This document shows, piece by piece, positions 1 through 7,213 of a stretch of DNA of 12,863 nucleotides. Below the pieces are notes generated by a model. That model did no database searches. It had not been told where the DNA came from and saw only the letters and a list, made by a program, of their open reading frames with translations. Position 1 is the stretch's first letter; each line of letters begins with the position of its first letter. The DNA lies in contig CAMPET010000045.1 of the NCBI GenBank assembly GCA_946803715.1, positions 56,056-68,918 on the forward strand. The letters are read 5' to 3'. Made by a program: the position numbers and the translations under genes. Source of the stretch: Beroe ovata (Eukaryota; Ctenophora; Nuda; Beroida; Beroidae).

Positions 1-19
1 TGTGTGTGTGTGTGTGTGT
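1..19. repeat. (TG)n microsatellite cut by the window edge
   Basis: Uninterrupted TG dinucleotides run from the first base to about position 18. The tract is cut by the window edge, so its full length is unknown. Confidence 0.9.
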
Positions 20-371
20 AGCGATATCGGAATTGATTATCTGCTAGCGACGTCAGAGTCATTGGATAATGAAGTAGCACACTGGTTTATGTCAATGTCA
101 CCGGGCAAACTTGTGTCACATTATGTCATTGTCGTCAGGATCATAACGGTATCACCGCGTCAAGGGGATCAAGATTCACAATAATAGAATTGACACTCGA
201 GGTGGTGGTAGCTCGAATATATGAAATACAAAATACTTCGCTTCCCTCCACTACTGCTCAGAGGGAGAGAGAGAGAGTGGGAAGACTATAAAGATCTTTT
301 TGAAATCCCGCGGACCAAATAAGGAAGTATTATTCGTTGTGGAGTTCTCTCTCTGTCTCTCTTTCTAGAAC
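20..371. other. Non-coding stretch, possible TATA at 285
   Basis: No gene is recognised here. The stretch holds a GA-rich tract (about 259-278), a TATA-like CTATAAAG at 284-291 and a pyrimidine run ending in an AG at 367-368, just before the ATG at 372. These could be promoter or splice signals for the small ORF that follows, but the match is weak. Confidence 0.3.
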
Positions 372-584
372 ATGTTGTCAGGTGCGCAAGAGCACCTGAC
401 ACCCGACATTGTGAGAGTGTACAGTGGTGTCAGTACTGCCACCAGGGCTGGGTCAACCGGGGAGGAGATTTTGCCGGAGCCCGGGGTTATCAACCGGATA
501 CCGGATGTCCGAAACTTTGGCGATGTCGGGATTGGATCAATAGCCGAGTCAGAGTTAACAGTTCTGCAACTCTCAGTGAAGTGA
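372..584 (+). CDS. Doubtful 70-codon ORF
   Basis: An ATG-initiated ORF of 70 residues beginning MLSGAQEHLTPDIVRVYSGV. It lies about 85 bp after a TATA-like sequence and 3 nt after a pyrimidine-rich AG. Its base composition is more GC-rich than the surroundings. No domain, signal peptide or membrane segment can be seen, and I do not recognise the protein. The opposite strand is also open (365-613), so the open frame alone is weak evidence. It could be a short gene, an upstream exon or chance. The start region contains a perfect 10-bp inverted repeat at 376-401. Confidence 0.15.
   Translation: MLSGAQEHLTPDIVRVYSGVSTATRAGSTGEEILPEPGVINRIPDVRNFGDVGIGSIAESELTVLQLSVK
376..401. repeat. Perfect 10-bp inverted repeat (hairpin)
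   Basis: TGTCAGGTGC at 376-385 and its exact reverse complement GCACCTGACA at 392-401 flank a 6-nt loop. Each arm contains an E-box of the CAGGTG/CACCTG type. Confidence 0.8.
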
Positions 585-746
585 CTGTGGAAAGTGTTGT
601 TGAACTGTAGCAACTTAGTTAAGTGGTGGGGTCGATGTGGCGATGTGGTGTCAAACCGGTGTTTTAACAGTTCTTCAAGTAGTTTTTATACGGCTCTGCA
701 AGGAGTTGAGTTGATATCTTTGGAACACAGCTAACACACTTCGCCA

Positions 747-960
747 GGTTTGTGTTACACAGGGTTAAACAGGGTTACACAGGTTACACAGAGGTTACAC
801 AGGAGTTACACACTTGCCCAGGTCTGTGTTACACAGGGTTACACAGGGGTTACAGGTCTGTGTTACACAGGAGTTACACAGGCTTACACAGTGATACACG
901 GTGATACACAGGGGTTACACAGGGTTACACAGGGGTTACAGGTTTGTGTTACACAGGGGT
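747..960. repeat. Minisatellite built on GTTACACAGG
   Basis: Around twenty degenerate copies of a 9-12-bp unit close to GGTTACACAGG run head to tail. A longer phrase, GGTYTGTGTTACACAGG, recurs near 747, 821, 856 and 941, giving a loose higher-order structure. The ORF across it is only the translation of the repeat, so I do not call a gene. Confidence 0.9.
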
Positions 961-2379
961 TTTTCCTAAGACAAGTGTCAAGTCTGACATAGTTTAGGAT
1001 ATGACATCATTACTTCCACAATTTCACGTGATCAGTAATATATTTTCTAGGGATGAGAAGTGCTATTGTCTCGACAAAAATGAGATCGACAATTGATCTT
1101 GTTACTACATGGGCACAATCACACACTATGTATCACAACAACACAGTGTTGTCTGCATGGTAACAAAAGATACAGACATAGTAACAATGTTGTGTCACCG
1201 CAAGATTCCCAGACATCATGACAACAGAGTTGCAGATATGGTGACAACACAGACACACAGGCAGTCACAGCTTGTTAGAGAGCGAGACAATATGGCAGTT
1301 TCGAGTTTCAATCCCACGTGAAAAGCACGTGTTAGTGAAGAGTGAGATTGGATACGGATAGTGATGATACTCATGAGGTACTTAAGATAATATCTTGATA
1401 CGTCTCTATAAATATCTGCTTTTTTCAGCAGTCAATCACTCATATGTCATAACCTCGTATGGTAGTTGTCCAGTACCCCATGTTTTATTATTAGATCAGT
1501 AATAATCAACTCTCATATCTTATCATAGAGTGACATCCTTTGTGGTGGTCTCGGTTTGGTCTCAGAGTGCATTCTCAAATGTCAGATATATCTCAGGCTA
1601 GGTTTGCCCTATCATGTCCCCCTATAACCACGGACTATCGACACCTTGGTTGCCCCGCCCTGGCTACTGTGGGATCTCACTTCACGACACTGGAAGTGGA
1701 TCTCAACAATCAGGTAATTTCATAGGAATAGTGTGCCTCAAGGATGCCCGGATGTAAGATTTCATTTGGAATCGATCAAATTTCTGTGAAAATCATATAA
1801 ACTAGAAAATCATATAAAATAATTTTTCGTCATCTTGTCCATCATGGATTTGAAAGTGCAACTGGGTGAAATGGAGAAACAAAATCCCAAACTCTTGACG
1901 TCAGGATGACCAAAAATTGGTTTTCTGTTGCGAGACATGGAAAGATGTGTATCCGGCCTAATTTTGAGATTACGAATACACGGACTCGGAGTTATCTCAT
2001 CTGGAAAACGGGGAAATGTAGGATCGTACATCAGCACGATCAGAGTCGATTGTTTTGAGTATGGAAGTCAAGTGATACGGCAAGGAGTAGGATTGTCCGA
2101 AAGAATAACATCTCGATTCGACGGCTGATTACCTTAGTTATAATAATTATATGTCACCCGACTGCTTTACCTGCACAATTCGCTACGTATCGCATCACCG
2201 TTTAATTTAAGATTAAAAGATCGCCGACAGATCAAAGATTAAGAATCAAATTTAATAAACTACATCTCAATCATATCTTAAATGGAGCTGATACATACAT
2301 GAAGTTGACGATCACTCAGCTATGTCAAGCGGGTCCGAGTATAATTGAAATTCTGGTAACAGTTCGAGCTTGAGACACA
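961..2379. other. Long stretch without a supported gene
   Basis: No convincing gene. Short open frames at 1109-1321 and 1928-2128 lack splice or start support and have no recognisable residues. Individual motifs are two CACGTG E-boxes 5 bp apart (1315-1320 and 1326-1331) and a full palindromic CRE, TGACGTCA, at 1896-1903. A possible exon (about 1566-1713) with an acceptor-like CTCAG and the donor CAG|GTAATT is visible but does not fit the phase of the downstream homeobox exon. Confidence 0.5.
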
Positions 2380-2386
2380 TATAAAA
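2380..2386 (+). promoter_or_regulatory. TATA box, candidate homeobox-gene promoter
   Basis: TATAAAA lies 98 bp upstream of the tentative ATG at 2478. If used, transcription would start near 2410 and leave a 5' UTR of roughly 70 nt. This fits the homeobox gene on the same strand, but there is no transcript evidence. Confidence 0.4.
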
Positions 2387-2477
2387 CAGAGTAGACAGAT
2401 TGCAATGACTATGGGAGAGAGAGAAACTCGACAACTACTGATACTACGCCATGCTTTATGATATCTACCTGTGGTCC

Positions 2478-3639
2478 ATGGGTTCTACACCGAATGGTGA
2501 TGATATAGATACGAGCCCTGTTACATGCAGTAGTAGAGTTCCCATTTTACGTGTCCCATTATTGAAAAGAAATATGCAATATATTGTGATACATCTGTCA
2601 CCCTATCATTCATAATGGAACTGACAGTTCCAAACTGTACTATTTCTTCTCTGACGTCATGTATTCTATCACAGCGCTAGATACATACATTACATCATGT
2701 CCCTCTCTTTCCCACAGGAAGACCTGGCCAATCATCATCCGGATTCCGTTCTCCTCCCCACTCCTGTACCCCTGACGCTTCTCCCTCAATTCCCCCTGTT
2801 CCCACAACTCCCACTTCCCCAACTCCCTCTCTCTCCAGCCCTGTACTGTGCTCCTTCATCAACAATCTCAACTATCACGACGCTCCAGAACTCCCGCCAG
2901 TTTCCCCAGAGCTTGAAGTACCGGACCTGATTTCAGAGGACATGTCACTCTGCGTGTCATGGCAATCATGGTGTGATGTCACGGCAACGCGTGATGCAAC
3001 GTGTGATGTCATGGTAACGCGTGATGCAACGTGTCGTGAGTCATGTGATGTCATGGCAACGCGTGGTCTCTACTCAGAAGAGATGATTGGTGAGTGGTTT
3101 ATGGGCTAGATTTGACAAATCAGTTCACTGCGAACGTTCTCTAGCGCTCTCTCCAAATGGGGGTTAATGAAATAACTTGTTCCTAGTTCACAGAAAACTA
3201 TATTCCTGTAAAATGGTGGAATGCACGCAGTTTAAATTAAACCAATATTCTCGCACACGCAGGAGAGGAGCTGAAAGGTTGGACACCACAGCTGACACCC
3301 CAATATATCACGAGAGGAGTATCACCACACGAACAGACACGTGCGTTACCTAGCAACCAACAACACCGTCACGTGTCACCACGAGGTCAGGGTCACGTGT
3401 CACGTGGTGCTAAAAAGTCGAAGAAGGAGAAGAAACCGCGTTTACCACGACGGAAAAGGACAGTTTTCTCAGCGGCTGATATCGCGTTTTTAGAGGGGGT
3501 TTACCAGGAGAGCAAGTTTCTAAATCCCCGGATTAAGGGGCACATTCTGACCAAGGTCAGCGTGCCTGGTAACACTGTGGTCATGTGGTTTCAGAACAGA
3601 CGAGCCAAGGATAGGACGAGGGGCGTGGTCATCACATGA
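2478..3639 (+). CDS. Homeobox gene (divergent homeodomain protein)
   Basis: A sequence-specific DNA-binding transcription factor, presumably nuclear. Supported exons are 2718-3089 and 3263-3639, joined in phase 1 across a 173-bp GT-AG intron; the stop is TGA at 3637-3639. A first exon at 2478-2496 (ATG in good context, donor G|GTGATG, matching phase) is tentative and would give about 255 aa. The middle is Ser/Thr/Pro-rich, then acidic (around PELEVPDLISED), then carries a 10-residue in-frame repeat (2972-3065). The basic stretch KKSKKEKK precedes a 60-residue homeodomain at 3445-3624, which ends 4 residues before the C-terminus. Homeodomain positions R5, F8, L16, W48, F49, Q50, N51 and R53 are all present. 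Helix 1-2 residues are unusual (Y20, G32, and a PRIKGHIL segment), and I cannot place it in a class. The homeodomain call is secure; the N-terminus is not. Confidence 0.85.
2652..2659. promoter_or_regulatory. Palindromic CRE (TGACGTCA)
   Basis: A perfect CREB/ATF consensus palindrome lies in the proposed first intron of the homeobox gene, 59 bp before the exon at 2718. Function is inferred from the motif only. Confidence 0.3.
2972..3065 (+). repeat. In-frame 30-bp repeat inside homeobox exon
   Basis: Two full 30-bp units (2972-3001, 3002-3031), a 12-bp spacer and a partial third unit (3044-3065) encode CDVTATRDAT, CDVMVTRDAT and CDVMATR. The period is a multiple of three and the reading frame stays open, which supports this frame as coding. 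Each unit contains TGATGTCA, and the two full units also contain TGATGCAA. Confidence 0.85.
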
Positions 3640-3645
3640 CTCATA

Positions 3646-3659
3646 GTTACCATGGTAAC
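3646..3659. promoter_or_regulatory. X-box-like palindrome GTTACCATGGTAAC
   Basis: A perfect 14-bp palindrome matching the RFX X-box form GTNRCC-N(0-3)-RGYAAC, 7 bp after the homeobox stop codon. It is part of a 22-bp sequence (3638-3659) found again, inverted, at 5290-5311. Confidence 0.4.
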
Positions 3660-3900
3660 CACAGTTACAATGAGTATTCATTGTTACCATAACAACGAGA
3701 TTCAAGACTGATGATACGAACATTGGGTGGAACTTGTCCAGAATTGTTTATACGTTTATTACATTTTACATGATCCCGAAAATAGGGTTTCCATGCCATG
3801 ACAAGTTGATTTCGATTCGTTTCAAGACAATACAAATTCTAGTATATTACAACGGAATAGGACTACTTACAAAATTCACAAAAAATCACTTTGGTTTAGA

Positions 3901-4040
3901 CAAATGATACACACACAGATTACACAAAGACGCAAACACAAACACACACACAAACACACACACACACATACACGCACACACACGCACACACAATAGACAC
4001 GACCACAACTCACAAGAGTGCTCGAGCACACACACACACA
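3901..4040. repeat. CA-rich microsatellite region
   Basis: Interrupted (CA)n tracts occupy about 3907-3993 and 4026-4041. A matching (GT)n tract lies at about 4269-4283. Open frames across them encode only Cys/Val or Thr/His repeats and are not genes. Confidence 0.85.
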
Positions 4041-4144
4041 GCGAAAGAGTGAGACCGAAAAGCTGCTCTCATTTGTCGAAAGCTTCACATAGCGTGAGAC
4101 TGAGAGGGGAGTGGTATGACGACATTCGCACACCATACGCACTA

Positions 4145-4243
4145 ACACTGTGTTACCTTAACACTGAGGTAACACTGTGTTACCTCAACACTGAGGTAAC
4201 ACTGTGTTACCTCAACACTGAGGTAACACTGTGTTACCTCAAC
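4145..4243. repeat. 27-bp tandem repeat with self-complementary unit
   Basis: About 3.7 near-identical copies start at 4145, 4172, 4199 and 4226. Within each unit TTACCTCA and TGAGGTAA form an 8-bp stem with a 4-nt loop (the first copy has one mismatch), and ACACTGTGT is itself nearly palindromic. The array is in an intergenic region. Because 27 is a multiple of three it translates as a 9-residue repeat, but no gene is supported. Confidence 0.9.
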
Positions 4244-4413
4244 CACAATGTCGTAGCCACAAGCCTGAGTGTGTGTGTGTGTGACGTGTGTGCGAACACA
4301 TAATCCTTGAAACTGTCAATCGATCTCGCGAGCACATCGGAATAAGAGAGAGATTTGACATACGGCGTGCGATTTTAAAGAGTGATCTGTCTAGTGTCTA
4401 CCTGCACATTTGT

Positions 4414-4645
4414 CCAATAGTAGCCGCTCTGTGCCTCTCAACTCACCAATCGCAACCACTCTGTGCCTGACAACGGACCAATAGCAACCACTCTGTGCCT
4501 GACAACCGACCAATAGCAACTGCTCTGTGCCGCACAACTGACCAATAGCAACCACTCTGTGCCTCACAACTGACCAATAGCAACTGCGCTGTGCCTCACA
4601 ACTGGCCAATCGCAACCACTCTGTGCCTGACAACTGAGCAATATG
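4414..4645. repeat. Exact 32-bp minisatellite with a CCAAT box in each unit
   Basis: CCAAT occurs at 4414, 4446, 4478, 4510, 4542, 4574 and 4606, always 32 bp apart, with a degenerate eighth unit at 4638 (GCAAT). A typical unit is CCAATAGCAACCACTCTGTG followed by CCTGACAACCGA. The period is invariant while bases within units vary. The long minus-strand open frame here is the repeat read through and is not called as a gene. Confidence 0.95.
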
Positions 4646-5004
4646 AAGACACCACACATTCGGCAATTGACCAGCCACACGTCGTCTCTCACTGACGATC
4701 GTTACACAAGATACTGCAACTAAATGATAACATTCTGACAATCTGACAGTTTGATAATTATTTCTGAGTCATGGGCAAGACACTGTTTCGATATCTGGTG
4801 ATTGCGCATCATCCCATCTAAACTAACGCTGTGAGAATGAAGATCTCTCTGGACGAGATCGGAAAACTTTGCCATGAGTCATTATGACAGTAGAGTCGCT
4901 GTCACGAGCATAGCAGTATCATTGTTTACTGTCACATGTTAACAGTGTAGCTGTCACTGAAGCTACAACTGTGCTAACATCAATCTTCTGCCGGTGACAG
5001 TATC

Positions 5005-5126
5005 GATGTAACAACAGCGTTGCTGTTACTATGTCACCAATGTTGCTGCTGCTATGACGAAAATGCTGCAGTTGCTATGACAACAATGTTGCTGTTGCTA
5101 TGACAACAGCGTTGCTGTTACACTGT
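5005..5126. repeat. Degenerate 23-24-bp GTTGCTATGACAACA repeat
   Basis: About five copies of a unit close to AACAATGTTGCTGTTGCTAT plus GAC. The array runs into the last exon of the minus-strand gene and supplies its final codons and stop (5098-5126), so that gene's C-terminus is made of repeat sequence. Confidence 0.75.
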
Positions 5127-6391
5127 TAACAATTGATGAGATCATCACTCTCTCCTGAAATTCCCCCTCCTCTAGGGAGTCTATCATGTCGGACAGGTTC
5201 TCTGGGTCCAGGATACCAGGACAGAAAAGATGGACAGCCACGTCCTTCTCAGCTAGGTATCTCAGTTGAGATAGTACCAAACCTGCATAGTTACCATGGT
5301 AACTATGAGTCGTCATAGTTACACTTCCATACACACGGGATAGGAAGGGGGAAAAGGTGAGAGGCCAAGTGACAAATATTCATGCGGGCAGGAGTAAAAT
5401 TGAACATATACAGTATTGGAAGATTAGGATAGTGTTGGTCAAGGGAAGTATTCTGAAGACTTGCCTAGCTGCTGACAAGTTAAGTTGTACGACTGTGATA
5501 GCGTGTGTAGCAAACCTGAGAGAGAGAGCTCGGTGAGACCACCGGGAATTATGGGGAGGTGAGGGAAACTGCATATCATGTGAGAGACGGAGGAGAGAAA
5601 TGTGATAACGATATCCTCAACAGGTTGCTCACTCCTCACTATTTCGCTCACTCCTCACTATTTTGCTCACTTCTCAGTTCTCACTATTTCGCTCACTCCT
5701 CACCTGTTCTCGTATCGGGAACATCACACGAGTGAAGATTGTTCAGTGCGGCAATCAGCTCTTTGTCAGAGAGAGGAGCTTGGGAGAGAGGTGTTACATG
5801 TTACATGGTGAAAAGTATACTGTATCAGGCCAGGGAGAGTCATAGTAACGCGAGGTATGGGGACTATCTCACGATGTAACATGGGGAAATAAACTGTATC
5901 AGGGGGGTGTTGCTGGGGGAACTGCTGGTGAAAAGTAATATATATGAAGAGGAATGAGTTAACGGCGAGAGAGATATAACTGATAGTGATTGAAAGAGAA
6001 ACAGAAGTTCACCTTTTTCGTTGCTATGCGACTGGGAGTGGTTGCTGGTCGGTTGCTTGGAGATGTTGTCTAACTCTTTCACTGAGTCCTTCAGATCACT
6101 TATCAGATCACTCTCTCCCTCTAACTTTTCCCTCATGTCTGAAGATAGAGATGTGGAGAAATGTGACTTCCTGATAGTTTAGGAAGAATCAATAGGTAAG
6201 TCCTTATGCGACTTACATTTGATTCTCTGCTCAGTTAATTTCATGTGCTCAGACTCCGCATCTTGTGGATTGTTGCTGGGAGGAGACAGGTTGCTAGGCG
6301 CGTTGCTATGGAGGGAGTTGCTTTCAGTACTAGTGGTTCCCGTCAGACAGCCGCCTGCATCTTGACTGATCCTTGGTAATGGACACAACAT
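5098..6391 (-). CDS. Coiled-coil protein with DUF4476-like C-terminal domain
   Basis: Five exons, all joined in phase 1: 6217-6391, 6013-6138, 5704-5778, 5465-5515 and 5098-5282; predicted 203 aa if the ATG at 6391 is the start. Residues 1-45 are Ser/Asn-rich (SNAPSNLSPPSNN). Residues about 44-87 (around SEHMKLTEQRIKYMREKLEG) look like a coiled coil. The C-terminal 110 residues are helical, with LSDKELIAALNNL, GLLHTLSQSYNLT and LFCPGILDPENLSDMIDS. The pattern of two short helices and then a P-x-I-L-D-P-E-N turn resembles the uncharacterised DUF4476 family as I remember it. Donors are GTAAGT, GTGAAC, GTGAGG and the non-canonical GCAAGT; the acceptor at 5779-5781 is AAG. Uniform phase supports the model. 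Function is unknown; upstream exons may be missing. Confidence 0.6.
5286..5322. repeat. Palindrome cluster with X-box core
   Basis: Positions 5286-5307 form a perfect 22-bp palindrome centred on ACCATGGT and containing GTTACCATGGTAAC. Its right arm (GTAACTATGA, 5299-5308) also pairs perfectly with TCATAGTTAC at 5313-5322 over a 4-nt loop. The cluster ends one base before the CAG acceptor (5283-5285) of the last exon of the minus-strand coiled-coil gene. Confidence 0.85.
5630..5704. repeat. 19-bp intronic tandem repeat beside a splice donor
   Basis: Three to four copies of a unit close to GCTCACTCCTCACTATTTC. They begin right at the donor of the coiled-coil gene's exon 5704-5778. On the minus strand each unit carries GTGAG words resembling the adjoining donor GTGAGG. 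Confidence 0.8.
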
Positions 6392-7213
6392 ACCCTATAA
6401 CACAATATGAGGACTGTTATTCTGAAATCTAGCTCTGTTCCTCCGTGAATTATTAGGTGAATTTGCCTGTGAATTCTCGCAATGGTGTAATGGATTATTC
6501 TGCTATATGAATCCAGCCACGAACTGCCCTTCAATGATTGTACAGTTATAAACGAAACTGTGACATCATTTCTAGAAAATTAGTTCCACATTTCAGAGTG
6601 ACGTAGTCAACTAGAATGTGATTCTATATAAATATAGAGTGCAATTATTATTCCATAATGAATCATTGGATATCATACTGTATTTTACAAGCAAAATCAT
6701 ACTCAAATTCGATGCCGTGTTTCATTGCTAAAACGAGTTTAATTGATGAAATTATTCTTCACAACTTAATCAATGACACAAAGCAGTTTTAGTAGTATGT
6801 AAACAAGCAAGACGTTACTAACCATTTCATCTATATAGCTAGGAATGACACCACCTACATGACACCACGGTGATGACACCACAACATAATGGAGGTGATA
6901 CAGAGCAGGAGGTGACACCAAAACATGACACTGTTGCCATTGCCGGTGACAGGGGAAAGATCAGATACCTCAGCTACACTCAGTAGGTATTAGTCTAAAA
7001 TATTTCTCCTTAATCTCAAAAGAACGCCGTTAGTGACGAGAGTTATTATTGTGCAAAAATCCATATTGCGAATCAACTAAAGAACAAAACCGATTCTTTT
7101 TGGATCAACTAGCATGAAAAACTAGCGAGTCATAGCGTAATCATCGCGAATTGAAAGACAGTTTCTTAGGAAACACAAAACTCCACCCCTCACACAATGT
7201 CCAATGTCCGGAT
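6392..7213. other. Intergenic stretch between TSG101 and the coiled-coil gene
   Basis: It must hold the TSG101 3' UTR and the upstream region of the coiled-coil gene. I see no canonical AATAAA on the minus strand. A degenerate ATGACACCAC tandem repeat lies at about 6846-6932. A short plus-strand ORF across it (from about 6871) is probably a product of the repeat. Confidence 0.5.

Noticed and set aside
1566-1713. Possible coding exon (MSDISQARFALSCPPITTDY...) with acceptor CTCAG and donor CAG|GTAATT
   Set aside because: The splice signals are reasonable, but its phase 0 end does not fit the phase 1 start of the homeobox exon at 2718, and no partner exon was found.
1810-2128. Overlapping open frames on both strands
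   Set aside because: Neither has an ATG in good context, splice support or recognisable residues.
2697-2930. Pro/Leu-rich plus-strand frame over the homeobox exon
   Set aside because: It ends at a stop before the donor at 3089, whereas the +2 frame stays open to the donor and continues into the homeodomain.
4049-4303. Plus-strand frame with the repeated 9-mer TLCYLNTEV
   Set aside because: It is the 27-bp hairpin repeat read in frame; no start, splice or domain support.
4414-4645. Possible CRISPR-like array
   Set aside because: Units are contiguous with no unique spacers, and the context is a eukaryotic intergenic region.
4391-4741. Minus-strand 116-codon open frame with repeated CYWSVVRHR-type residues
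   Set aside because: It is the 32-bp minisatellite read through. The period is not a multiple of three, and the residues change with each unit.
6855-6990. Short plus-strand ORF beginning MTPQHNGGDTEQE
   Set aside because: It begins in an ATGACACCAC repeat and has no donor before its stop; too short to support.
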